From Candidatus Obscuribacter sp. (GTDB lineage: Bacteria > Cyanobacteriota > Vampirovibrionia > Obscuribacterales > Obscuribacteraceae), in the NCBI GenBank assembly GCA_016718315.1, contig JADKDV010000003.1:186001-250000 (forward strand): a stretch of DNA of 64,000 bases, in the 5' to 3' direction. Numbering within the stretch: the stretch's first letter is position 1; each line of letters begins with the position of its first letter. Under the pieces are notes generated by a model. The model did no database searches. It worked only from the letters and a program-made list of their open reading frames with translations, and was not told where the DNA came from. Positions 1-7,232 of this stretch are shown here, in pieces. A program made the translations under genes and the position numbers.

Positions 1-336
1 GGATATCCGGTGAGGCGTATCTTTGATGTTGGTGTAGCTGGTTTGCATCGTTTGCTTGGTCAGATGGATGATTTTAAATCAGCCCCTGTGGTAATTGTTG
101 TCGCTGGCATGGACGGGGCTCTGGCTAGTGTGGTGGCAGGGCTGGTATCAGTACCTGTAATAGCAGTGCCTACATCCGTCGGCTACGGGGCTGGAGCGGG
201 CGGTCTGGCCCCTCTTTTGACCATGCTTAATAGCTGTGCTCAGGGACTGACCGTAGTCAATATAGACAATGGTTTTGGCGCCGGTGCAGCCGCCCTGCGC
301 ATTTTAAATAGTGCTACCAGACCTCCCAATCCTTAG
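1..336 (+). CDS. larB: LarB C-terminal part (nickel-pincer nucleotide biosynthesis)
   Basis: The reading frame is open from base 1, so the gene begins before the window. The visible 111 residues carry the PurE-like C-terminal half of LarB: an Ala/Gly-rich [16 protein letters not shown] stretch, the PTSVGYG turn and the Gly-rich tail ending in NIDNGFGAG. In the family, LarB carboxylates and hydrolyses nicotinic acid adenine dinucleotide in the first step of making the nickel-pincer cofactor of lactate racemase and related enzymes. LarC and LarE are not in this window. The gene ends one base before the stop codon of a convergent gene, so no separate terminator fits between them. Confidence 0.85.
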   Translation, partial: GYPVRRIFDVGVAGLHRLLGQMDDFKSAPVVIVVAGMDGALASVVAGLVSVPVIAVPTSVGYGAGAGGLAPLLTMLNSCAQGLTVVNIDNGFGAGAAALRILNSATRPPNP

Positions 337-337
337 T

Positions 338-664
338 CTAGCCCCAATCTAGTGCTGTAAAGTCTAGATGGCTTGGGGCAATTTCCTGATCATAGTCGCT
401 GTTTTCACTGGCTTTTTCTTCATGGTCTCTGGTTGCCACTCTAGTATTTTCTCTTTCTGCTGCTGCTTGTGCCGCTGTTGATGTTTCAGCTGGTGCTGTT
501 GTTTCTATTGCTGCTGATGCTACAGCTGCGGCTTCTTCAGTGCGAGGTAAGGGTCTGGGCGCATTAGCCCCAGGACTATTGGCGAGAGTTCTTGGTAAGT
601 TTTGTGGTGCTTCTGCTGCAGCCAGCCGCGGTAGGCTTGCTGGTCCTGTATCCACGGGGCGCAC
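338..664 (-). CDS. Ala/Glu-rich tail, probably the displaced C-terminus of the upstream gene
   Basis: This 108-codon frame overlaps the 3' end of the 576-1364 gene in another frame. Its product is rich in Ala, Pro, Glu and Thr with no transmembrane segment, and resembles a disordered C-terminal tail. Its GTG at 664 sits beside a run of six G at 668-673. Moving frame at that run would join the Pro/Arg-rich end of the upstream protein smoothly to this tail, whereas the upstream frame itself runs on into a short Lys/Thr/Ser-rich end. I therefore read it as part of the same gene, split by a frameshift or a base-call error. A real overlapping gene is possible. Function unknown. Confidence 0.45.
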   Translation of the reverse strand: MRPVDTGPASLPRLAAAEAPQNLPRTLANSPGANAPRPLPRTEEAAAVASAAIETTAPAETSTAAQAAAERENTRVATRDHEEKASENSDYDQEIAPSHLDFTALDWG

Positions 665-1364
665 GTCGGGGGGCAGCTGGTCGACCTAGACCAAACACAC
701 CCTGATAGACGCGTCCTGCTGCACCAAAGCTGCCACCAGCTGCACCGGCTATTGCCATATTTTGGCTGAGCTCGCTGAATGTCGCTGGTCTGCCGTGCCA
801 GAGTATTGACGCACTCTCTGTGCCCGCCAGCGCGCCAGTGGCGCCAGCGGCACCATTTAAGGCAAAGCTTTCAGCTGCAGAGCGTGACTCAGGGGCCCCA
901 AATAGGCCAGAGCGTGACAATCTACCCAAAGCGGCGCTGGCGGTGCCAAGACTTATCGCCCCCACTGCCGCAGTTGATAGTCTATCGCGTCCAAAGTTTT
1001 GCTCCGCCGGGTTGGTCTCAGTAAGGATGCCACCATATATGGCCCCTGTGGTCGCGGCAGTAATAATATCGCGAGCCGCCCCCGGTGCCATCCTTGCCGC
1101 AAGAGTTGGCGACACCCGACTGACAGCTGCCAGGCTTGCGAGAGTGCCGAGAAAAGTACCGCCCATGGTGCCCCAGCTGTTTCTTTCAGGTGCGCCGATG
1201 ATATCAAGTCTTGGTAAGTGGCTGCCAGTGTATTGATTGGCAAGTTGCGTTGCCGCGTTTATTGGGCTCTCGAGTGCTCGATGACCAAGCGCTTGGGCAA
1301 AATCTAAAGCTTGCCCTCGCCAGCCCTGGCGCTCCCTTGGCTGCGCCTCCGGTCGATCTGACAT
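576..1364 (-). CDS. Ala/Gly-rich hypothetical protein, likely frameshifted near its end
   Basis: I start it at the ATG at 1364 (MSDRPEAQ), which has a GCGAGG ribosome site about 7 bases upstream; a TTG at 1379 is the alternative. The 262 residues are rich in small residues, with Gly/Ala segments such as GTMGGTFLGTLASLAAVS and GAIYGGILTETNPAEQ. These look like glycine-zipper-type amphipathic helices rather than a soluble enzyme. There is no signal peptide and no family I recognise. It is the last of three minus-strand genes (2503-3528, 1439-2428 and this one) that all encode low-complexity proteins. The frame probably shifts at the G6 run at 668-673 (see 338-664). Confidence 0.55.
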   Translation of the reverse strand: MSDRPEAQPRERQGWRGQALDFAQALGHRALESPINAATQLANQYTGSHLPRLDIIGAPERNSWGTMGGTFLGTLASLAAVSRVSPTLAARMAPGAARDIITAATTGAIYGGILTETNPAEQNFGRDRLSTAAVGAISLGTASAALGRLSRSGLFGAPESRSAAESFALNGAAGATGALAGTESASILWHGRPATFSELSQNMAIAGAAGGSFGAAGRVYQGVFGLGRPAAPRRAPRGYRTSKPTAAGCSRSTTKLTKNSRQ

Positions 1365-1438
1365 ATTTGGACCTCGCAAAGAAAATGGTATTTAGGCATG
1401 ACCATAATCTTGCAAGTTTGTAACTCAGGTGTGACTGA

Positions 1439-2428
1439 CTATTCTTCTTCTTCTTCTTCTTCTTCTTCTTCTTCTTTCTCATTTTGCAGTCTGGCTTTTT
1501 CGGCATTTACCGCATCGATAGTCTCTGCACAAAATTTAGAGGCTGTCACTACAGTATCTGACTTCATCAGCATTTCTTTGACGTTGCGAGCATTTTGCAC
1601 GTCTAGCGCCAGTAGCTCTGGAATGGCACAAGCTTGTTGGACTGTCTGGGCTAATTGGCATTTTTCGTTTTGCTTGTCATAGATTGTGATGCTGCCACCA
1701 TTAAAGCCAGCCACTCTGGCATCGAGTGAAACCGAAAATTCACTACATTCGCTGCTTTCGGGGCCATACAACTGACGTACTGGAACATTGGCTGCCAGCG
1801 AGCGGTAGTCGATAGCGCCAGCGGCGGGGAGGTCAATCAATTGATCTTCGATACTTCTTTGTCTTTGTTTTTGCTTTTGCGGTGACGGCTCATTGCTGTC
1901 AACATTTGACTCTTGCACGTCGGCAATTCTTTTCAGTTCGTCTTCGAGCATATAGCCGGAGATACGCTCACCTGGTTTTGGACCGGGCAAGATGTAGCCA
2001 TCGTCAGTGATGTAGCTATTGGTTTTTTTGTCAAAAGTCATATGCATAGGACTTATTTGATCGTCTATTGCCGGTTTGTGTTTTTCGTTTTTGCCTGGCT
2101 CTGGTAGTTTGGCCATATCCAGATTTTGCAGCTCTTGCTCGCGTTTGAGCTTTGCTTCGCGTTTTTCTTCTGCTTCTTGTTGTGCTTTTTCTTTAGCCCA
2201 CTCTTGGCCCATTTGACGCATGCGATGGCGCACTTCTCTGGGCGACATGCTATCTAGAGCTTCGTCAAAACTTGGCTCTTTATGTTTTGCTTCTTCCTTA
2301 GCCATGGCATTGATGCGGGCGCGCACTTCTTTTGGTGACATCTGATCGAGGATCTGGTCAAAAGAAAGATCATTAGGCGCGGCCGCAGCGTGGCTCGAGT
2401 GCTTGTCAAAGTTACGTTCACCCAACAT
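1439..2428 (-). CDS. Charged, repeat-containing hypothetical protein with poly-Glu C-terminus
   Basis: The start is the ATG at 2428 (MLGERNF), preceded by AGGGGAAG at good spacing; a longer in-frame start lacks such a site. The 329-residue product is highly charged and probably soluble. Near the N-terminus, two copies of a unit with the pattern SFDxxLDxMSPxEVRxRxxxM lie about 32 residues apart. A Lys/Glu/Gln-rich, coiled-coil-like stretch follows. The C-terminal half is more ordered, with five cysteines. The last eleven codons are all GAA, encoded by a perfect trinucleotide repeat. No family recognised. It lies between two other low-complexity genes on the same strand. Confidence 0.6.
   Translation of the reverse strand: MLGERNFDKHSSHAAAAPNDLSFDQILDQMSPKEVRARINAMAKEEAKHKEPSFDEALDSMSPREVRHRMRQMGQEWAKEKAQQEAEEKREAKLKREQELQNLDMAKLPEPGKNEKHKPAIDDQISPMHMTFDKKTNSYITDDGYILPGPKPGERISGYMLEDELKRIADVQESNVDSNEPSPQKQKQRQRSIEDQLIDLPAAGAIDYRSLAANVPVRQLYGPESSECSEFSVSLDARVAGFNGGSITIYDKQNEKCQLAQTVQQACAIPELLALDVQNARNVKEMLMKSDTVVTASKFCAETIDAVNAEKARLQNEKEEEEEEEEEEE
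1442..1474. repeat. Perfect (TTC)11 trinucleotide repeat
   Basis: Eleven TTC units on the plus strand, read as eleven GAA (Glu) codons on the minus strand, end the 1439-2428 gene immediately before its stop codon. Such a tract can change length by slippage without breaking the frame. Confidence 0.95.
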
Positions 2429-2502
2429 ACATGCTTCCCCTAAAAGTGCGCCCCAGGTGATTGATATACGCAATCACCCGGGGCGATGCCTTGAATCTTG
2501 CC

Positions 2503-3528
2503 TTATTTGATCAATGAGTGGTTAAAGGCGCGATTGGTTCTCATTGTTGATCTGTCCTCGGCATCTTTTACGTCTTGCTTGGTAGCCAAATTGGGCTGTG
2601 GCTGTACTATTACACGCTCGGCAACTGGCTGGGGTTGCTGCTCGGGCGCCACACCAGAGACACAGGCATCACTTTTACTGGCGACATTGTCGGAGATATG
2701 TTGGGCGTTGCGCATACCGTGTTCGACAATTTGCGCTCTCTGACCTTCATTGGCATACGGCAGCCAGCTTTGCATCGCTCTGGAGTTGTGCTCGTTGGCG
2801 GCACCAAGAGCTGCTGGGGCATCACATGTGACCTTTTCAGCTTTGGCTTCGATACATTTGTTGCTTGAATTGGACAGACCGACACCACCACCAGTGCCTA
2901 ACATATAGCCATCAGCGCGTACGGCAAAAGTCTGGCAATCGTTGCCTGGTAGTGCTTCACCTCTGGAATTGAGGTAGCTCTTGCTTGAATAGACGTTATT
3001 GCTATTGCCACCGCTGTTATTGGCGGCGCTGCCAGATGTAACATCACCTGTTTGCACGCCGATTTTGTTTTGGCTGCTGGCATCAACTCCAATTTTATTT
3101 TGGCTGCTGGCGTCGACTCCAATTTTGGTGTTTACTCCAACATTATTGTCGATATCGCTTTTGACAGTGCCCTGGATATTGCCGTCGACGCGACCATTAA
3201 ACTCTTGATTTTGCTTGTTGATTTGTTCTTGTTGTTGTTGACTGAGCTGTTCCTGATTCTGATTATTTGTAGGATTATAGTTATTGGTAGGCTGCTCTAC
3301 TGGAGGTGGGTTGTGGGGCTCATATGTACCGCCGCCACTGTGTGGCTCTAGAGGAGGCATACCGCCATCATTGGTGGTGCCGTCATTCCAGGCCAGCAAC
3401 ACAGGCTTTGCTTCCTGTTTTGCCATTTTGAATGGGCTTTGACCGATGCTGTCAGCAAACAGGGCCTGGCTCGCATCACCTTGAGATTGCTTCAAATCTG
3501 CTGCAAGTTCTCTATTTTCAAAACTCAT
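2503..3528 (-). CDS. Asn/Gln-rich hypothetical protein with tandem KIGVDASSQN repeats
   Basis: The start is the ATG at 3528 (MSFENREL), with AAGGAG just upstream; an in-frame start 39 bases earlier is less likely. The 341 residues fall into three parts. The N-terminus is ordered. The centre is Pro/Asn/Gln-rich (PPPVEQPTNNYNPTNNQNQ, then QQQQ), and is followed by two perfect KIGVDASSQN copies plus a partial third (KIGVQTGD). The C-terminal part has five cysteines in a compact region. There is no clear signal peptide. The composition suggests a disordered or surface-associated protein. I do not recognise a family. Confidence 0.6.
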   Translation of the reverse strand: MSFENRELAADLKQSQGDASQALFADSIGQSPFKMAKQEAKPVLLAWNDGTTNDGGMPPLEPHSGGGTYEPHNPPPVEQPTNNYNPTNNQNQEQLSQQQQEQINKQNQEFNGRVDGNIQGTVKSDIDNNVGVNTKIGVDASSQNKIGVDASSQNKIGVQTGDVTSGSAANNSGGNSNNVYSSKSYLNSRGEALPGNDCQTFAVRADGYMLGTGGGVGLSNSSNKCIEAKAEKVTCDAPAALGAANEHNSRAMQSWLPYANEGQRAQIVEHGMRNAQHISDNVASKSDACVSGVAPEQQPQPVAERVIVQPQPNLATKQDVKDAEDRSTMRTNRAFNHSLIK

Positions 3529-3700
3529 AACTATGATCTCCTTGTCATGGCAAAACTGGCTACTCAATTACGCGAATTGGTATGCATCAGGTGCTATTTG
3601 ATGAATGGACTTTCGAATCGTCGGTGTGCGTTCGATGCGTTAAAGATAGTTCATTTGCGTGACCAAAATTGGACAACGCCTGACTTCTTGCAATAGTTGA

Positions 3701-5080
3701 TTATTTTGCTGGGTAAAAAAGTACGCTGATGTTATCTTCTGCTGCTACTCGCCAGTCACTCTTTTGTCTCAAGGCCTGAGCCAGTGGGCAAGCTCTGGGC
3801 ACTAGCACATAGCTAAATTTGGAAGTTTTGAAAAATTGTTCGTAACCCGGTTCGGCTTCCAGGCAGGCGCGATAGACCACATTAAAGTCGACTGGATAAA
3901 AATCAGTTTTGTCATCAATAAAAAATTTGCGTTTGCATTTGATGGCGATATAGTTGCCCCAGTTGTCATAGCAAAAACCGCCTGCTTGCTTGCTAAAGGC
4001 GCCCTCTGGTGGATATTGTTTAAGATAGTCAGTGGTCTTTACCGGCATCTGGCTGGCGTTAAGCTCAGGTATTTTGTTGCTGATAAAAAGAGCGCTGACT
4101 ATGATGCTTGCGGCCAGAGTGATTAGTGTCCATGACTTTGAGCTGGCCCTATCAGAGCTTGTACCTGAGGACGGCGGCAAACTAAATAACGCAAGCAAGG
4201 CAAAATAAGAAATAAATCGCATCGATATAAAAGCAGCAATTGCAAAGACGAGGGTTAGTGCAAGCCAGGGCCAGTCTTGTTTTAATGTCTGCCGTTTTAC
4301 TGCATGGGCGACAATTGTGAGCACAAGCAAGGCAATAAAAGCATAACTACCGATGCCATAGATAAAGTCAAAGCTAGACCACTCAGAGCCCTGTCCAAAG
4401 ATTTGTTCATGGCTGGTGTATTGCCAGAGATAGGCAAAGTAACCAGGTCCGCGCACATTGAGTAAACAAGCAACAAGTGCAGCCACTAGTGGACAAAAGG
4501 CCTTTAAGGATTTGTCCTTAAAGGTAAGCAAGCACTGTATAAAGACAATGGGCAACCCCAATATCGCACTGCCGTGCAAGTTGACCCAGAGAGCAAAGAT
4601 CAGGGCATAGAGACCGCTGCGTGAGAGTATCGAGAGTGGTTTTTGACCCAGATAAAGGACAAGTGCAAAAAGCAGATAACTAAATAAATGGGGGCGAGCA
4701 GACCAGTGCAGCGAGGTTGCCACCACTGCCAGGATTAGTGCTCCAATTGTCAAAAACAAATTGGAGCCTTTTGCTCTTGCGGCACTGGCTGCCAGTGTCA
4801 GAGCCAGGCTGGTGCTAAGGGCCGAGGCCAGGATGATGTATTGATAGTTTTGACCTGCCAGATTGTAGAGCCAGGCAAAAACATAGTCAGACAACAGCTC
4901 GGTGGAGAGCCAGGGGGCGTTTTGGTCTACATACCAGAGGAAGTTTGTCGTACATATTGTGTGGTGCTCCAGCATGTAGTTACCACAGACAATATGTCTG
5001 ACCGTGCCGCCATCTCGCAAAAAGCCCATGGGCGTGAGAAGTAGCATGTATGCAAGGATGATGACAAAACAAATATTCAA
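3701..5080 (-). CDS. Polytopic membrane protein, GT-C glycosyltransferase-like
   Basis: The 459 residues contain about nine to eleven hydrophobic segments, followed by a soluble C-terminal domain of about 110 residues (from roughly 345). The first extramembrane loop (DGGTVRHI..GNYMLEHHTI..TNFLWYVDQNAPWLSTELL) follows the pattern of GT-C-fold membrane proteins, in which an Asp in loop 1 precedes a Gly..Leu-x-His stretch and a Trp..Glu element. Such proteins use polyprenyl-linked sugars, but the substrate cannot be read from sequence. It starts with TTG at 5080, as the upstream frame is closed by a stop. It is the last gene of the 3701-7189 minus-strand run. Confidence 0.6.
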   Translation of the reverse strand: MNICFVIILAYMLLLTPMGFLRDGGTVRHIVCGNYMLEHHTICTTNFLWYVDQNAPWLSTELLSDYVFAWLYNLAGQNYQYIILASALSTSLALTLAASAARAKGSNLFLTIGALILAVVATSLHWSARPHLFSYLLFALVLYLGQKPLSILSRSGLYALIFALWVNLHGSAILGLPIVFIQCLLTFKDKSLKAFCPLVAALVACLLNVRGPGYFAYLWQYTSHEQIFGQGSEWSSFDFIYGIGSYAFIALLVLTIVAHAVKRQTLKQDWPWLALTLVFAIAAFISMRFISYFALLALFSLPPSSGTSSDRASSKSWTLITLAASIIVSALFISNKIPELNASQMPVKTTDYLKQYPPEGAFSKQAGGFCYDNWGNYIAIKCKRKFFIDDKTDFYPVDFNVVYRACLEAEPGYEQFFKTSKFSYVLVPRACPLAQALRQKSDWRVAAEDNISVLFYPAK

Positions 5081-5100
5081 CGGCTAAGTCTCAATTTGCA

Positions 5101-5577
5101 TCATTGCAGTAAGGGATCCTCAATTTTTTTAACTGGTGTAACTGTCTGCACTCTCAGTACACGGCAGCCGCCAAGCTCCCCGACAAAGCCGGTGACAGTG
5201 ACTTTGTCGCCGACAAAAGGCAACAACAATTCCTGGCAGCCTTTATAGCCTTGTGATTTGGCTGCGATGTATAGATTGAGAGTTTCGTCTTCGAGGATGC
5301 CTGGCGTGATACCGCCGCTGATACAGGCGATTGCGCAGGCTTTATGCCCGGGGCCGCGTCCTGGTCCCATAGTTTGTGAGGCATAACACCAGGCGTCTAC
5401 TACTTCTCCTGTTACCGTGACTGCTTTCATCACTTTGAGCGGCAAAATGTAGGGGCGATACTTTGGGGTCCTCTGGTCAATAAAAAAGTAGGTGGCAAAC
5501 AAGGTGCCAATCACAACAAACATCACCAGTACAGCTGGCAATGCTGATTTTTGTTTGCTGGAAGTTGCTTGCTCCAT
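5101..5577 (-). CDS. Membrane-anchored protein with OB-like Cys/His domain
   Basis: The 158 residues have one N-terminal transmembrane helix (about residues 13-33) followed by an extracytoplasmic domain. That domain begins VTVTGEVVDAWCY and contains GHKACAIACISGGITPGIL, then KVTVTGFVGELGG. The arrangement C-x(n)-G-H-x-x-C-A-x-x-C-x-x-G is a recurring motif in small secreted OB-fold-like proteins and could bind metal or haem, or form disulfides; that role is inference. Its start overlaps the stop of the upstream TPR gene (TAATG), so the two are translated together. Confidence 0.6.
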   Translation of the reverse strand: MEQATSSKQKSALPAVLVMFVVIGTLFATYFFIDQRTPKYRPYILPLKVMKAVTVTGEVVDAWCYASQTMGPGRGPGHKACAIACISGGITPGILEDETLNLYIAAKSQGYKGCQELLLPFVGDKVTVTGFVGELGGCRVLRVQTVTPVKKIEDPLLQ

Positions 5578-6719
5578 TATTTGCTTTTTTGTTTTTTCTG
5601 CTTTTCGCTCAGGGCTTTGATGCGCATTTTTGTTTCTTTGTCTTTGCTATCCAGTGCCAGCGCTTTCTTGTAATTTAGCATGGCTCCCTCAAAGTCATTT
5701 TGGGCCATCTCTAAATCTTCGCCAAGGCGCAGATAGCCTCTAGCAAAGTCGGGATTAATTGCCAAGCCCCGACGATATTCCTGGATGGCGTCTTTGTAGC
5801 GGGCTTGTCTATCCATGATGTCGCCCATAGCAAAATGCATGCGGGCTTTGAATTGTTTGGCTTTAATCAAGCTTTCTGCAGCCTTCAGGCTTGCTTCGAT
5901 TTGGCTTTGCGAGAGAGTTTTGATCAAGCCGCCAATGAGAGCTTTGCGCTCTTGCATTTGTTGACCGTTGTCAGCGGAGAGGATTATTAATGCTACTTCT
6001 AACTCTTTTTGTTTTTTGCCTAGTTTGTCCAATACGACCAAATAGAGCTTGTTGTTATTTAGGCTCTCAGGATCGGCTTTGTAGTTGATGTTTAGCTCTG
6101 CTGCTGCGTCGCCGTAGCGTGAAGTATTGTTGTAAACTTTGGCTCTCACAAAATGCAGCAGTGCTTCTGCTGGTTTTGAGAGATGACCTAGTGCCTTTGC
6201 TTTATCCAGAGTAGCTAAGGCTTCCTGATATTTATTCATGGCATTGAGCAGGTCTGCCTTAGCCAGATAAATCTCGGCATTTTGGGGCTGGAGTGCGGCT
6301 GCTTTGTTGTAATAAATCAGTGCTTCATCTAGTTTTGATTGATTGTGCATGACATAGCCAGCTGTCAAAAAGACACCGTACTCGCGGGGAAAGAGCTTGA
6401 CTGCTTGCTCAATCACTTTATTGCTCTCTACATAATCCTGGCTGCGCATGTAGAGCAAGGCTAGTTGTTTAAAGGCCTCTGACCCGGGATTTTTGCATTT
6501 GATTGCGCTTTTGAATTCATCCTGAGCCTGACCAATTGAGCCTTCTTTGAGATAAAAATGACCGGCTTTGAGATGGCTCTCATAGCTATTGGGGGCGCGC
6601 TTGAGCAGGCGCTCGATGGCGGCGGCTTGATCTGGCGTCGCCTGAGCCGCGTTAAGACCAGGCGCCAGTAAGGCCAGGGCAACAATTACTAGTATTGTCT
6701 TTTTGTTGTTGGCGAGCAT
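5577..6719 (-). CDS. Secreted TPR-repeat protein
   Basis: The 380-residue product has a signal peptide (MLANNKKTILVIVALALLAPGLNAAQA), followed by about eight to nine tetratricopeptide repeats. Typical signatures include ESHLKAGHFYLKEGSIGQAQDEFKSAI, AEIYLAKADLLNAMNKYQEALATLDKA and, near the end, ARGYLRLGEDLEMAQNDFEGAML. A Lys/Gln-rich tail ends the protein. TPR arrays bind proteins, so a scaffold role outside the cytoplasm is likely. The ATG overlaps the upstream stop by one base (TGATG), and its own stop overlaps the next gene, which marks an operon. Confidence 0.8.
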   Translation of the reverse strand: MLANNKKTILVIVALALLAPGLNAAQATPDQAAAIERLLKRAPNSYESHLKAGHFYLKEGSIGQAQDEFKSAIKCKNPGSEAFKQLALLYMRSQDYVESNKVIEQAVKLFPREYGVFLTAGYVMHNQSKLDEALIYYNKAAALQPQNAEIYLAKADLLNAMNKYQEALATLDKAKALGHLSKPAEALLHFVRAKVYNNTSRYGDAAAELNINYKADPESLNNNKLYLVVLDKLGKKQKELEVALIILSADNGQQMQERKALIGGLIKTLSQSQIEASLKAAESLIKAKQFKARMHFAMGDIMDRQARYKDAIQEYRRGLAINPDFARGYLRLGEDLEMAQNDFEGAMLNYKKALALDSKDKETKMRIKALSEKQKKQKSK

Positions 6720-7189
6720 CAGGGCCCGTTAAAGCTTATCAAAAGCGCTGTAAGCTGCTGCCCGGGCGCTTTTGTGCCAATATTGATTGAGCAGCTGACA
6801 CCATTTTTGGTGGCAGTGATAATAGTGCCCTTTTTGTTTGTCGATGGTGGTGAGATCGAGTTCCAGCCATAGCTAGTTAGACTCTGGCGATACCAGCTGT
6901 CCAGTGCCGATGGTTGATTGGCAGTCATTACCCTGATATAGGTCATAGGCTTGGTGCCGTCGTATTGAGTTTGATAACCCGACATAAATTTTGCATCCGG
7001 CGGCATCGGTATCGGAATATTGCTGGGCATCTGTGAGAGATTGCGATGAAAAGACGGTAGAGGCGCTGGTCTTGGACCTCTTGCGGCGTTTTGTGCCGGC
7101 TGACTGCCATAGGGGGCCGGTTGGGCTATAGATGGGCCGCCGGCGCTCAGCATAAGGGCCAAGACCAGTGTCATAAGTGGAGCTTTCAT
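6719..7189 (-). CDS. Secreted hypothetical protein
   Basis: The start is the ATG at 7189 (MKAPLMTL), with AAAGG about 12 bases upstream. A signal peptide (MKAPLMTLVLALMLSAGGPSIAQ) precedes a Pro-rich linker and a domain of about 100 residues. That domain has the pattern M-x-Y-x-R-V..LDSWYRQSLTSYGWNSI..TATKNGVSCSINIG, as seen in small secreted proteins whose role is unknown. It is first in the run that continues with the TPR protein, the OB-like protein and the GT-C-like protein, and may be co-transcribed with the TadG-like gene 43 bases upstream. Confidence 0.6.
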   Translation of the reverse strand: MKAPLMTLVLALMLSAGGPSIAQPAPYGSQPAQNAARGPRPAPLPSFHRNLSQMPSNIPIPMPPDAKFMSGYQTQYDGTKPMTYIRVMTANQPSALDSWYRQSLTSYGWNSISPPSTNKKGTIITATKNGVSCSINIGTKAPGQQLTALLISFNGP

Positions 7190-7232
7190 AGCAGGAGACA
7201 ACCTTTCGATATGGTGTTGTATTTGGCTCTAT

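Noticed and set aside
1398..1682. Poly-Ser frame on the plus strand over the TTC repeat
   Set aside because: It is the antisense reading of the poly-Glu end of the minus-strand gene.
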